Below are positions 8,053 to 16,855 of a stretch of 36,400 bases of DNA, piece by piece. Source of the DNA: Candidatus Eiseniibacteriota bacterium (GTDB taxonomy: Bacteria; Eisenbacteria; RBG-16-71-46); assembly GCA_005893365.1 (NCBI GenBank), contig VBPB01000021.1, forward strand, positions 1 to 36,400, in the 5' to 3' direction. The notes beneath the pieces are model-generated. The model did not search any database. It saw only the letters and a program-made list of their open reading frames with translations, and was not told where the DNA came from. Position 1 is the first letter of the stretch. Every line of letters begins with the position of its first letter. A program made the translations under genes and the position numbers.

Positions 8053-8110
8053 TTCATTTGAGCTCGGCGGTCGCCAGCCGGGCCGCGCAGGTCGACAGGG
8101 CCCATCCCTA

Positions 8111-10096
8111 ATGCACCGACCGATCCGCCTCGGATTCGCGGCCGTCGCCGCCATGGTCGTCGTGGGTCCGGCGTTAGGGCTCCACACGCTGGCGGCCGCC
8201 GGGCCCTGCCCCTCCCACGTCATCGAGCCCGCGCTGCCCAACACCGGGACCTCCACCTACGACTGGCCGGTCCAGACCTTCTATGCGGCCGACACGCTGA
8301 TCCTATCCGTCACGGTGTGGCGGAGGGCCGGGGCGGAACACACCTACGACGGCGGCGCGGTGCTCAGGCTCCTGAACACCTATGCCTCCGGCGTGCCGGA
8401 CATCGACAGTGTCCTGTTCACGAGCCCGGCCCTCGTCGTGCACGGCAGCAGCACTGAGCCGGTCCCGCTGGTCTTCGAGTTCAACCCTCCCCTGCGACTG
8501 CCGCATCCGGGCGAGTATGCCTTCCAGTGCCGGCCAGCCGGACTCTATGTGGACCTTCTCGCGTGGTCCTGGGACCTGCCGCCGTATGGCGGCGGGTACT
8601 GGGGTGGGGTGCTGTGGACCACCGGGCGCTGTTGCTACCCCCTCTGTTCGTATCCCCACGATGACCTCATCTTCCGCATCGAGTTCGTGCAGGGGTGGAC
8701 GCTGGGGCAGGCCAGCCTCGAGCGCGCCGACGCCCAACCCTGCCGGGTGGACATTAGCTGGATGTCTGGAAGTGGTGTCACCTCAGCGACCATCCTCCGG
8801 CGCACGGCCTCCACGAACTGGGATTCCGTCGGGACCGTTCTTGCCGACGGCGCCGGACGCCTTGCATTCGTGGACACGACCGTCGTGCCCGGGATGCGCT
8901 ACGCCTACAGCCTACGCGTGAACGATTGCTCGTCGTACGGGGAGAACTGCGTCGATGTGCCTGGCGGTCTCGGGCTGGCGCCGGTCAGCGCGACCCCGGT
9001 CGCGGGCCAGCTCCGCCTCACGTGGTCCGCCGCGGTAGGGCGCACCTTCACGGCCACCGTGTGGCGGCGTGACACCGGGGGCTGGCACGTCGTGGGGAGC
9101 GCCGCCCCGGACGGCTCCGGGCAGGTCGTCTTCGACGACGCGCACGTGCGAGGCGGTGACGACTACGACTATCGCCTGGGCGTGAACCTGTGCGATCGCG
9201 AGGTCTATTTGGGCCAGCTAAGCGGCGTGCGGATGCCCTGCGGGGCCGACCTGCCGGCCCTCGCGGTGCAGCGCCGGCCGTGCGCGTTGCTCCTGAGGTG
9301 GAGCACGCCGGACAGCTCTCGACATTCGGTCAATCTGTACCGCCGCGCGGCCGGTTCCGACGCATGGAGCCTGCTCGGCTCCGTGACCTCGGACAGCCTG
9401 GGCCACAGCGTCTACGAAGACCAGCCGCTCCTGCCGAACGGGCGCTACACGTATCGCCTCGGTGCGACGACCACCTACTGCAACGAGGCTTTCTCGGACC
9501 AGCTGTCGATCGCGGTGCCGGGACCGCAGGTGACGGGCGGGACCGCACGCGCGTACCTCGATCACGTCAGCGTGAGCTGGTCCGTCGGCGGCCCCAAGGA
9601 CGCGGTGCTGAAGGTGTATCGGACCCCCGGGGACACCGGATGGCAGCCCATGGCGCAGGTCGAACCCGACGATTTCGGTCAGGTCCGCTACGAGGACACG
9701 GATCTCTCATCCACCGCCCCGCACCCGGGCTACGGATATCGGTTGGGCATCACCCAGTGCGGGCAGGAGGCCTTCTACGGCACGGTGTGGACCGACCTGC
9801 CGTATGCCTTGGCGCTCAGGGGTGTGCGCCCGAATCCGACGGACGGGGACCTCACGCTCCAGTTCTCGCTGCCCGACGCCGCCCCGGCCAAGGTCGAGGT
9901 GATGGACCTCGCCGGACGACGCGTGCTTGCGCGCGATGTCGGCGAGTTGGGAGCCGGGGAGCACGCCGTGAACCTCACCGCCGAGCGGAGGCTGCCCTCG
10001 GGCGTGTATGTGATCCGCCTCACCCGTGCCGGGCAGGCGCGCACCACGCGCGCCGTCATCGTCCGGCAGAGACCCGGCTACCCCCCGTACCGCTGA
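8111..10096 (+). CDS. Secreted multi-domain beta-sandwich protein with C-terminal sorting domain
   Basis: A 661-aa exported protein of unknown role. I start it at ATG 8111 because a signal peptide follows directly (LGFAAVAAMVVVGPALGL); upstream in-frame starts would put the repeat-derived sequence in front of it. Residues about 35-215 form a beta-rich domain that I do not recognise, with a Cys-rich patch GRCCYPLCSY. Then come about four fibronectin-III-like modules of some 90-100 aa, each with a central W at the LRLTWS or VSWS position and a YxYRLGxxxC ending. Residues 565-661 are a FlgD-Ig/type-A-like sorting domain (GVRPNPTDGDL, then MDLAGRRVLARD, then SGVYVIRL). It resembles the kelch protein in this tail only. 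Both are probably exported and anchored by the same machinery. No catalytic motif is visible. Confidence 0.82.
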   Translation: MHRPIRLGFAAVAAMVVVGPALGLHTLAAAGPCPSHVIEPALPNTGTSTYDWPVQTFYAADTLILSVTVWRRAGAEHTYDGGAVLRLLNTYASGVPDIDSVLFTSPALVVHGSSTEPVPLVFEFNPPLRLPHPGEYAFQCRPAGLYVDLLAWSWDLPPYGGGYWGGVLWTTGRCCYPLCSYPHDDLIFRIEFVQGWTLGQASLERADAQPCRVDISWMSGSGVTSATILRRTASTNWDSVGTVLADGAGRLAFVDTTVVPGMRYAYSLRVNDCSSYGENCVDVPGGLGLAPVSATPVAGQLRLTWSAAVGRTFTATVWRRDTGGWHVVGSAAPDGSGQVVFDDAHVRGGDDYDYRLGVNLCDREVYLGQLSGVRMPCGADLPALAVQRRPCALLLRWSTPDSSRHSVNLYRRAAGSDAWSLLGSVTSDSLGHSVYEDQPLLPNGRYTYRLGATTTYCNEAFSDQLSIAVPGPQVTGGTARAYLDHVSVSWSVGGPKDAVLKVYRTPGDTGWQPMAQVEPDDFGQVRYEDTDLSSTAPHPGYGYRLGITQCGQEAFYGTVWTDLPYALALRGVRPNPTDGDLTLQFSLPDAAPAKVEVMDLAGRRVLARDVGELGAGEHAVNLTAERRLPSGVYVIRLTRAGQARTTRAVIVRQRPGYPPYR

Positions 10097-10177
10097 GGCT
10101 CCTCCGATGATCCGACAAGCACGCAGCCGCGGCCGTTACCTCTTCGCGATCGTCCTCGGCGGAGGAGATCGCGGCGC

Positions 10178-11764
10178 TCAGATCCCGGCCGCGGGCTGCA
10201 CCGCGGAGCGCTCGGGTGGGCCGGACGCGGCCGGGAGGTGCTGCTGCCACCACGCACGCGCCTCGGCGGTCGACCAGCGCGGCCCGTCCAGGCAGGCGTC
10301 GAGCGCGTCGCCCAACTGCTCGGCATTGCGGGGACGATCCGCCGGCTCCTTCGCGAGACACGCCAGGACGAGGGCTTCGAGGCGCGGCGCGATGGCGTAC
10401 TTCGTCTTGCCGGCCAGCGGGGGCGGCGCGACCTGGGCGTGCTGCCGCAGGAGCTCGCCCGTAGTGTCGGCCTCGAACGGCTTGGCGCCCGCCAGCAGCC
10501 AGTAGGCCACGCAGCCCAGCGCGTAGAGGTCGGTCGCAGGGCCCACCTCGAGCCCGAAGATCTGCTCGGGCGCCATGTATCCGGGGGTGCCCAACTGCGT
10601 GCCGGGGGCGGTGAGCTGGAGGTCCGCCTTCGCCACGGCCGGCTTCGAGAGCCCGAAGTCGAGCACCTTCACGAAATCGACGTCCTGCCCGTAGCGACAG
10701 ACGAACAGGTTGGACGGCTTGATGTCGCGATGGATCAATCCGTGGGCGTGGGCCTCGGCGAGGGAATGACAGGCCTGCCGCAGCCAGAACACGGCACGTC
10801 GGGGCTCGACGGGACCGAATTGATAGATGAAGTGCTCGACGTTGATGCCCGCCAGACGTTCCATCACGTAGTAGAGGGAGCCGTCCTCGCTGGCGCCGAA
10901 GTCGTAGAGCGCGACCGTGTGCGGCGAGGAGAGGTCGGCGGTCACGCGGGCCTCGTGCGTGAACCGCTTCACGGCGGTTTGGCGCTCCTCCAGGGGGCCC
11001 TGGAGACTCTCGGGAAGGATGAGCTTGATGGCCGCCGGCCGCGCCAGCAGGAGGTGGCGCGCGCCCCAGACCTCCCCCATCCCGCCGCGCCCGATCAGGT
11101 CCACCAGCTCATAGCTGCCGAAGCGGCGCGCGGCCGCGACCTGCCGGCCCGCGCCGTAGACGGTGCGCGAGGCGACCGACGCGATCCCGACCGCCACCGC
11201 GCCGGTGATCGTGGTGGCGAGATAGGCCGACGGATGCACCATGATCTTCCCGGCGAACGACAGGGCCGCGAGGCCGGCCGGCATGGTCAGCCCACAGAGG
11301 ACCGAGGTGATCAGCGTCGTGCGCGGGGACACGCGGACCAGCAGTGGGAACAGGATCATGATGGGCACGACCCAGGTCAGGGACTGCACGTGCCCGGTGT
11401 GGACGAAGGCCGCCCAGCCCACGCCGACGGAGATCATGAGCGAGAGCAGGACCTGGATGCCGAGGGCCACGGCGAGCACCTGCCGGTCGCTCAGCGCGCG
11501 CAGCCCCGACACCAGCAGGAGCACGAGGCACAGCCCCGTGCCAATGAGGTTCTGGGTGAGGTCGATGCGGTGCTCGAGCGCGGACGAAGGCACCAGCCGG
11601 CTGGCCTCGAGCGCGAGGAACACCGCGTAGGCGGCACTACCGATGGCCGCGGCGACCCGGACGCGGCCCCGGGACTCCCGCGTGATCTCGCCCGGCAGCT
11701 CGAGTCCGGTGGTGGCGTCGGGCCTAAGTGCCGCGTTCCATCGGCCCGGCAGCAGCCTCTTCAT
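10178..11764 (-). CDS. Membrane-anchored Ser/Thr protein kinase, N-terminal six-helix sensor region
   Basis: A 528-aa Hanks-type kinase. ATG 11764 follows a GAGGGGG Shine-Dalgarno. Residues about 30-190 hold roughly six hydrophobic helices (for example TGLCLVLLLVSGL and VVPIMILFPLLV), so the membrane part comes first and the kinase last, the reverse of the usual PknB layout. Kinase motifs in order: glycine loop GRGGMGEVW near 225, K247 in AIKL, H345-R-D347-IKPSN, D369-F-G, and GTPGYMAPEQ. All are intact, so activity is expected. The C-terminal tail after the kinase is short, with no PASTA, TPR or propeller. It is transcribed away from another kinase at 11901, with which it shares the promoter region. 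The membrane part may sense a signal or only anchor the kinase. Confidence 0.92.
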   Translation of the reverse strand: MKRLLPGRWNAALRPDATTGLELPGEITRESRGRVRVAAAIGSAAYAVFLALEASRLVPSSALEHRIDLTQNLIGTGLCLVLLLVSGLRALSDRQVLAVALGIQVLLSLMISVGVGWAAFVHTGHVQSLTWVVPIMILFPLLVRVSPRTTLITSVLCGLTMPAGLAALSFAGKIMVHPSAYLATTITGAVAVGIASVASRTVYGAGRQVAAARRFGSYELVDLIGRGGMGEVWGARHLLLARPAAIKLILPESLQGPLEERQTAVKRFTHEARVTADLSSPHTVALYDFGASEDGSLYYVMERLAGINVEHFIYQFGPVEPRRAVFWLRQACHSLAEAHAHGLIHRDIKPSNLFVCRYGQDVDFVKVLDFGLSKPAVAKADLQLTAPGTQLGTPGYMAPEQIFGLEVGPATDLYALGCVAYWLLAGAKPFEADTTGELLRQHAQVAPPPLAGKTKYAIAPRLEALVLACLAKEPADRPRNAEQLGDALDACLDGPRWSTAEARAWWQQHLPAASGPPERSAVQPAAGI

Positions 11765-11837
11765 GCCGCCCCCTCTTCGATCGGGCGGGCCCCTGGCCAG
11801 GAAGGGTGGGGCGGACCGCGGCCGGTCGCGTTCACGG

Positions 11838-11847
11838 GAGTATACTC
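11838..11847. promoter_or_regulatory. Palindromic divergent -10 element between two kinases
   Basis: The 10-bp palindrome GAGTATACTC contains TATACT on both strands (+ 11841-11846, - 11844-11839). It lies 60 nt before the rightward kinase and 75 nt before the leftward one. No good -35 is visible on either strand. It could be a shared core, used by only one polymerase at a time. Confidence 0.45.
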
Positions 11848-11900
11848 GTACCGCAGGCGAACGGATCGTTTGCGCCGCACCGTGACCGCCGAGGGACTTC

Positions 11901-14594
11901 GTGGCAACGCCCGATACTCCCGACACTCCCCCGCCCGATGAGGCCGGCACCGTCGGCCGGATGATCATCGGACGCTTCCGCGTCGAGCAGATCCTCGGCC
12001 GCGGTGGGGGTGGCGAGGTCCTGCTCGCCCAGGACACGCTGCTCCATCGCCGCGTCGCGCTCAAGCGCCTGGGTTCCGACGAGGGGAAGGACGCGACTCG
12101 GCGCACCTCGGTGTTGCGCGAGGCCCGGCGCGCCAGCCAGATCAACGACCGGCGGATCGCGGCGATCTACGACGTCCTCGAGCTCGACGACGACGTGCTC
12201 ATCGTCATGGAGTACGTCGAGGGCACGACGCTGCGCGCCCGCATGACCGGGCCGGTCCCGCTCGAGGAGTTCTGGGGACTCGCCAGCCAATGTCTCGAGG
12301 CCCTGGCCGCCGCCCATGCCCACGGCGTCATCCACCGCGACATCAAGCCCGAGAACCTGATGCTCGCGGCCGACGGGCAGATCAAGATCCTCGACTTCGG
12401 CATCGCGCGTCACACCGAGACGCCGGCGGGGGCGACCGGGACGGTGCCGCTGACGACGACCGCCACGGGAGAACGGGTCATCTCCGGCACGCCGCAATAC
12501 ATGGCGCCCGAGGCGTGCTACGGCGGCAGGATCGACGAGCGCACCGACATCTTCTCGCTCGGCGTGGTCTTCTACGAGCTGCTGACCGGGCTCCAGCCGT
12601 TCATGGGCCCCACGCTGGACGTCGTGTTCCAGCGCGTCATGACCGCGATCCCGCCGCCGGTGGCGGAGGCGAATCCGGCGGCGGGACCCGCGCTGTCGGA
12701 GGCGATCGCGAAGATGCTGGCGAAGGATCCCGACCATCGCCAGGCCTCCTGCCGCGAGGTGTTGGAGGACCTCGTGCGGGCCCGCGCGGCGGTCGGGACC
12801 GTCCCAGCCCCGCACCCACCGGCGGCGCGTCCGGCGGCCCCCGCGCGTCGCGCTCCGCGGCGCGCGATCCTCGCGGTCGCGATGGTCGTGGTCGCGGTCG
12901 CCGCGGGGCTCGTGCTGGGTCCCGGGCGGCACTGGCTCCAGCCCGCGCTGCCGGCCGATCGCAATCTCGCCGTCCTCGCCCCGATGACGCCGGGCGCCAC
13001 CGACGACTTCGCGAACTTCGCTCTGGGAGCGATCGAGCTCCTCCACGGCCGGCTGCAGCGACACCAGGCGGAGCCTGGCTTCCAGATCGCGTCGTTTCGC
13101 GAGGGCGTTGAGGCCCATCTGCAGACGGCCGACGACGCGCACAAGGTGCTCGGGACCAACCTCGTGCTCACGACGACGCTCGCGCAAGGAACCGATCGCT
13201 TCCGCGCGACGGTGGCGCTCCAGGATGCGGTGCGCGGGCGGACCCTCCACTCGCGCACCATCGAGACGCCCGCGTCACAGCCGTTCGACTTCCTGGACGG
13301 CATCGAGCGCGAGAGCGTCGCCATGCTGGGGCTCGCCGGCGGCCGCGCCCAGGCGGCACCACCGCCCAGGGTACGCGGCCCCGGGACGCTGCGATTCCTC
13401 GCCCAGGGCATCGGCCGGCTGCGGCGAGCCCAGACCGAGGCGGACGCGCGCCGCGCGGCGGACGACCTCGAGCTGGCGTGCCGTGCCGAGCCCGAAGCCG
13501 CGCTGGCGCGCGCATGGCTCGCGACCGCCCAGCTCCGGACTTACACGCTGGGCAAGGACCGCGGCTGGCTCGATCGGGCGGGGGTCTCGGCGCGCGAGGC
13601 GATCGGCCTCGACAGCACCTGCGCCGAGGCGCATCGCTCACTGGCGTCGGTCCTGGAAGCGGCGAAGGACGCTCCGGCCTCGCTGGTGGAGCTCCGGCGC
13701 GCGGTCGAGCTCAACCCGAACGACGACGACGCCTGCTACCGCCTGGGCCGCACCCACCACCGGATCGGCCGGACCGAGGAGGAGAAAGGGATCTACGTGG
13801 CGACGATCGCCCGCCGTCCCCATTGCTGGCAGCCCTACTGGTGGCTCGGGCTCTGGAACTTCCGCGAGGGGCACGTCGAGGAGGCGATCGCGGCGTACCG
13901 GCAGATGATCCGCCGCGCGCCCGACCTCTATCGCGGCTACGAGAGCCTGGGAGGCGTGCTGGTGCTGCACGGAGACTACACACGGGCGATCGACACGCTG
14001 AGGCACTCCATCGCGCTGCGACCCAGCAAGATCGCCTTCGACAACCTGGGCACCGCCTACTTCAACACCGGCCGCCTAGACGACGCGATCGCGGCGTACA
14101 ACCAGTCGTTCCAGTTCGGGTTCGCCACCTACGGGTCGTGGGTGAATCTCGGCGACGCCTACTACTGGCTGCGCAATCGCCAGGACCAGGCGGCGGAGGC
14201 CTATCGACAGGGGATTCGATTGGGCCGTGAGGAAGCCGCCGATCGGGCCCAGCGGGGGGTGACGTTCGATGTCATGATCCCGGCCAACCTGGCGACGGTA
14301 TTCCCCAAGCTGGGCGCGCCCGACAGCGCTCGCGTGTATCTGAATCGCGCGCTGGAAGCGGATAGTACGAACGCGATGGTGATGTGTTGCGCAGCACTAA
14401 CCTTCTGGCAGTTGGCGGAGAAGGACCGGGCGATCAAATGGCTCGTGAAGGCGGTCCAAGGGGGCTACCCTGTCGCGTGGCTCAGGGATTCGCCCGTCTT
14501 CCGTGAGTGGCGCGACCAGGAAGGGTTCCGCGCACTCATCGCGGACGCAGCCTCGCCGCAGGCTGCCCCGCACGCCGAAGGAGGCCGACAATGA
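11901..14594 (+). CDS. Ser/Thr protein kinase with TM helix, FlgO/TolB-like domain and TPR array
   Basis: An 897-aa kinase. I use GTG 11901 with GAGGG 8-10 nt upstream. The kinase domain spans about 23-295: glycine loop LGRGGGGEV, K55 in ALKRL, H145-R-D147-IKPEN, D165-F-G, GTPQYMAPEA. A long Pro/Ala linker leads to one membrane helix at about 321-341. Outside it, residues 350-485 resemble the TolB/FlgO-like domain seen in kinase and adenylate-cyclase TPR proteins (NLAVLAPM, then VLGTNLVLTTTLAQG). About eight TPR motifs follow to near 880 (for example AEAYRQGIRLGR). The TPRs should bind proteins in the periplasm and pass a signal to the cytoplasmic kinase. The stop overlaps the next gene's ATG by 4 nt. 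Confidence 0.92.
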   Translation: MATPDTPDTPPPDEAGTVGRMIIGRFRVEQILGRGGGGEVLLAQDTLLHRRVALKRLGSDEGKDATRRTSVLREARRASQINDRRIAAIYDVLELDDDVLIVMEYVEGTTLRARMTGPVPLEEFWGLASQCLEALAAAHAHGVIHRDIKPENLMLAADGQIKILDFGIARHTETPAGATGTVPLTTTATGERVISGTPQYMAPEACYGGRIDERTDIFSLGVVFYELLTGLQPFMGPTLDVVFQRVMTAIPPPVAEANPAAGPALSEAIAKMLAKDPDHRQASCREVLEDLVRARAAVGTVPAPHPPAARPAAPARRAPRRAILAVAMVVVAVAAGLVLGPGRHWLQPALPADRNLAVLAPMTPGATDDFANFALGAIELLHGRLQRHQAEPGFQIASFREGVEAHLQTADDAHKVLGTNLVLTTTLAQGTDRFRATVALQDAVRGRTLHSRTIETPASQPFDFLDGIERESVAMLGLAGGRAQAAPPPRVRGPGTLRFLAQGIGRLRRAQTEADARRAADDLELACRAEPEAALARAWLATAQLRTYTLGKDRGWLDRAGVSAREAIGLDSTCAEAHRSLASVLEAAKDAPASLVELRRAVELNPNDDDACYRLGRTHHRIGRTEEEKGIYVATIARRPHCWQPYWWLGLWNFREGHVEEAIAAYRQMIRRAPDLYRGYESLGGVLVLHGDYTRAIDTLRHSIALRPSKIAFDNLGTAYFNTGRLDDAIAAYNQSFQFGFATYGSWVNLGDAYYWLRNRQDQAAEAYRQGIRLGREEAADRAQRGVTFDVMIPANLATVFPKLGAPDSARVYLNRALEADSTNAMVMCCAALTFWQLAEKDRAIKWLVKAVQGGYPVAWLRDSPVFREWRDQEGFRALIADAASPQAAPHAEGGRQ

Positions 14595-14896
14595 GGACGC
14601 ACACGATCTCCGTCACGGTCGAGAACGATCGCATCCAGGTGACTCCCGACCCTCTCGTCATGTTCAAGACCGACGAGGCTTGCTGGGCCGGGACCAACGC
14701 CCGCAGGTTCTCCATCGAGTTCGATGGCGATGGACCATTCGGGAGTCGCACGCTCGCCCACGAGGTGGCGACTGATGTACAAACGCCCATCGCCAAAGGC
14801 CGGTTCAAGTACACGGTGGTCTCGGAGGAGAACCCGGGCCTGAGGCTCGATCCGATCATCATCGTCGACGAACCGCCGAGCAGCGGAACGATCTGA
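14591..14896 (+). CDS. Small cupredoxin-like protein coupled to the kinase
   Basis: A 101-aa soluble protein with no signal peptide. It starts at ATG 14591, overlapping the kinase stop by 4 nt, which implies coupled translation. The sequence is all-beta in character, with a strand-rich start (MRTHTISVTVENDRIQV), a central RRFSIEFDGDGPFG and a closing GRFKYTVVSEE and LDPIIIVDE. Small bacterial proteins ending in YTV, then LDPxIIV, look like stripped cupredoxin folds. There is one Cys (CWAG) and one His, but no complete type-1 copper site in order, so metal binding is doubtful. It may be a ligand or a substrate of the kinase. I do not know an experimentally studied relative. Confidence 0.68.
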   Translation: MRTHTISVTVENDRIQVTPDPLVMFKTDEACWAGTNARRFSIEFDGDGPFGSRTLAHEVATDVQTPIAKGRFKYTVVSEENPGLRLDPIIIVDEPPSSGTI

Positions 14897-14923
14897 TCGG
14901 GAAGGCCCGCGGGGCGTGGCGCG

Positions 14924-15163
14924 TCAGCGCCCGCGTCCCGCGCCCGCGGCCTTCGCCATCTGCTCGCGCAGTTCCCGAGACCAGCCGAGGACGACGTCGA
15001 AGGGCGTGATGTCGTCCTCCCCCTCGCCCCGCTGGATGGCGAGGATGCGCCCGTCCGGCATGACGCCCCACTCGAACCGCGCCTCGCGTAGGCTGCGCCC
15101 AGCCTCGCTCACGGCGACGATGCGGGACGAGGCTTTGGAAGTCGACGGACGGTCGCGGATCAC
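14924..15163 (-). pseudogene. C-terminal remnant of a TolB-propeller kinase-type protein
   Basis: This minus-strand frame has strong G/C third positions and a balanced composition, and it ends at TGA 14924-14926. It reads RFEWGVMPDGRILAIQRG, then DITPFDVVLGWSRELREQM. That is the usual tail of Ser/Thr kinases with WD40/TolB-like propellers (pattern: xDVxPDGxRFLxIQ, then VVLNWxxEL). The kinase and the rest of the propeller are absent. Upstream the frame runs into the ribosome-binding region of the facing Spy-like gene, so at most 79 codons (from GTG 15163) remain. No credible start or Shine-Dalgarno is present. It could instead be a short expressed protein, but remnant is more likely. Confidence 0.55.
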
Positions 15164-15184
15164 CGCAAGAGAAGGAGGATCACC

Positions 15185-15868
15185 ATGAGGTCTCGCTGGC
15201 TGCTGTGCGTGTTGGCGGGGGCGCTGCTGCTCACTCCCGCCCGCAAGGCGTGGGCACAGGAGGTGGCGGCGCAACCAGCCGATGCGATCGGCGATGAGCT
15301 CGCGGCGAGCGAGGCGGCGTCGGACGATCTCGGGGACTTCATCCTCGACGTCGACTTCGATATGCCGGGCGGGGAAGCCCCGCATGCCCCCGGCGGGGGC
15401 ACGGGCACGAGCGGCGTCGGGACGCCCTCGCCGGGCCAGCCCGGTCTCGAGATGCTGCAGCGCTTCATGCAGGGAATGGGCGCCGGCGGCCTCGGAAACC
15501 TCGCGGGCCTGGCGCGGCCGACGTTGCGCGAACAACTCGCCCTCACCGAGGAGCAGGAGACCCGGCTGGCCGACATCCGCGAGCGGCGCGAACGCAAGGC
15601 CATCCCGATCGAAGGCGACCTCCGATTGGCGAGCCTGGACATGCGCAAGCTCATGCGCGCGGACAAACCGGATGCGCGGGCCATCGACGCCGTGATCGAC
15701 CGGCGTGCCAGCCTGCGGGCGGCGCTGGAGAAGTCGCGCGCGGCCGCGGCGCTCGAAGCGCGCGCGGTGTTCACGCCGGCCCAGCAGAAGGTGCTGCGCG
15801 AGTACCGCGCCCGGCATCCGCTGCTGAGCCTCGGAGCGCGGCTGATGAACGAGTTGATGACGCGCTAG
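15185..15868 (+). CDS. Spy/CpxP-like periplasmic protein (LTxxQ family)
   Basis: A 227-aa exported protein. ATG 15185 follows a strong AAGGAGGA Shine-Dalgarno. The signal peptide is residues 1-24 (WLLCVLAGALLLTPARKAWA). A Gly/Pro-rich acidic linker (about 40-85) leads to a helical domain with two LTxxQ-type motifs, L120-TEEQ and the variant F196-TPAQQ. These mark the Spy/CpxP/ZraP superfamily of periplasmic chaperones and metal-stress proteins. Spacing between the motifs (about 75 residues) is as expected. The long flexible linker and the acidic segment DDLGDFILDVDFD are extra compared with E. coli Spy. The gene stands alone between the kinase remnant and a convergent VOC gene. The trigger is unknown: metal or envelope stress is possible. 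Confidence 0.82.
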   Translation: MRSRWLLCVLAGALLLTPARKAWAQEVAAQPADAIGDELAASEAASDDLGDFILDVDFDMPGGEAPHAPGGGTGTSGVGTPSPGQPGLEMLQRFMQGMGAGGLGNLAGLARPTLREQLALTEEQETRLADIRERRERKAIPIEGDLRLASLDMRKLMRADKPDARAIDAVIDRRASLRAALEKSRAAAALEARAVFTPAQQKVLREYRARHPLLSLGARLMNELMTR

Positions 15869-15895
15869 CCGGGATGCCCGGTGACCATACGCCGC

Positions 15896-15919
15896 GGGAG
15901 CGCCCGCTCGGGCGCCCCC
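15896..15919. terminator. Candidate bidirectional terminator hairpin
   Basis: GGGAGCGCCC, loop GCTC, GGGCGCCCCC: a 10-bp stem with one mismatch between the convergent Spy-like and VOC genes. No T-run follows, as is common in very G+C-rich genomes. Confidence 0.5.
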
Positions 15920-15946
15920 GTCGTCCTGCTCGTCGCGGCCCGTCGT

Positions 15947-16735
15947 CTACGTCGCGAAGCGCACCACCGCGAACACCGCACCCTGCGGATCCTGGATCAC
16001 CGCGAACCGGCCCACGCCCGGGATGTCCCTGCCCGGCACGAGCGCCTTGCCCCCCAGGCCCGTGGCCTTCTTGACGCTCGCGTCCACGTCGGCCGACGCG
16101 AAGTAGTTGAGCCAGTGGGACGGTGCCTGCGCTGGCACGTCCACCGGCATCGGCATGATGCCGCCGATCGGCGTGCCGGTGTTGAGGAGCGTCGTGTACG
16201 TCCCGCCCATCGGCATGGGGTCGTCCTGCGCCTTCCAGCCGAAGAGCTGGGTGTAGAACTGCTTCGCCGGCGCCGGCTGCCGGGCGTTGAGCTGGGACCA
16301 GGCGAGCGAGCCCGGCTCGCCCGCCACGCCGATCCCGTCGTGCTTGTTGGCCTGCCACACCGAGAACGTGGCGCCGATCGGATCCTGGATCACCGCCATG
16401 CGCCCGTTCTCGCTGGCGTCGAACGGCTGCATGATCACCGTGCCGCCCAACTGCTTCGCCTTCGCCGCCGCCTCGTCCGCGCTCAAGACCGCCACGTAGC
16501 TGCCCCAATGCGGCGGGACGCCGGCCTGCATCATGTCGGGACGCAGCGTGTAGAGCGCCGCGGCGTCGCGGCCGCCGAGCTGGAAGATGGTGTAGATCCC
16601 GTTGGGCCCCGTGTCGTGGTCGGTGAAGGTCCAGCCGAACAGCGCGCCGTAGAACGTCTTCGCCGCGGTCTGATCGGTGGTGCCCAGCTCGGGCCAGCAG
16701 AACGAGCCGGGGGCGTTGCGGGTGATGGTCGGCAT
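15947..16735 (-). CDS. Two-domain VOC (glyoxalase/bleomycin-resistance fold) protein
   Basis: A 262-aa cytoplasmic protein made of two vicinal-oxygen-chelate units at about 8-127 and 138-260. Each has the pattern FxWxELxTxDxxxAKxFYxxLFGW at its start and VIQDPxGAxFxVW or similar at its end. ATG 16735 follows AGGAGG by 6 nt. The protein closely follows the tandem-VOC hydroxylase/glyoxalase-like type common in soil bacteria (APGSFCWPEL; GSLAWSQL). The usual His/Glu metal ligands of glyoxalase I are not all present (the first-domain position reads CWPEL), so the reaction is open. It is a monocistronic gene facing the Spy-like gene; no pathway neighbour helps. Confidence 0.88.
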   Translation of the reverse strand: MPTITRNAPGSFCWPELGTTDQTAAKTFYGALFGWTFTDHDTGPNGIYTIFQLGGRDAAALYTLRPDMMQAGVPPHWGSYVAVLSADEAAAKAKQLGGTVIMQPFDASENGRMAVIQDPIGATFSVWQANKHDGIGVAGEPGSLAWSQLNARQPAPAKQFYTQLFGWKAQDDPMPMGGTYTTLLNTGTPIGGIMPMPVDVPAQAPSHWLNYFASADVDASVKKATGLGGKALVPGRDIPGVGRFAVIQDPQGAVFAVVRFAT

Positions 16736-16767
16736 GGCGTTCCTCCTCGTGGTGTCCCGGTCGTGGG

Positions 16768-16794
16768 GCCCGCGCGTCGACCGCCCGCGCGGGC
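16768..16794. terminator. Candidate terminator after the amidohydrolase operon
   Basis: A perfect 9-bp stem (GCCCGCGCG and CGCGCGGGC) with a 9-nt loop, about 60 nt past the stop of the leftward amidohydrolase gene and just before the VOC gene. No T-run. It could also reduce read-through into the VOC gene. Confidence 0.4.
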
Positions 16795-16855
16795 GATGTG
16801 GCCGGCGGCGCGCGCCTCTTGGGGTGAGCCCGCGCCGGCCGGCCGTGGCGCTGCG

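Larger units (their letters stand above)
7696..8110. other. Divergent 415-nt intergenic region
   Basis: No gene is seen here. From left to right it holds the Shine-Dalgarno and a 185-nt leader for the leftward kelch gene, that gene's candidate -10 at 7881, the second 105-bp repeat copy (7908-8012), and a markedly A+T-richer patch (8013-8065) with a promoter for the rightward gene. The leader has no hairpin that I would call a riboswitch. Confidence 0.6.

Noticed and set aside
10099..10167. Terminator between the convergent genes at 10096 and 10178
   Set aside because: The 8-bp arms (CTCCTCCG/CGGAGGAG) are 53 nt apart with little structure inside; too weak to call.
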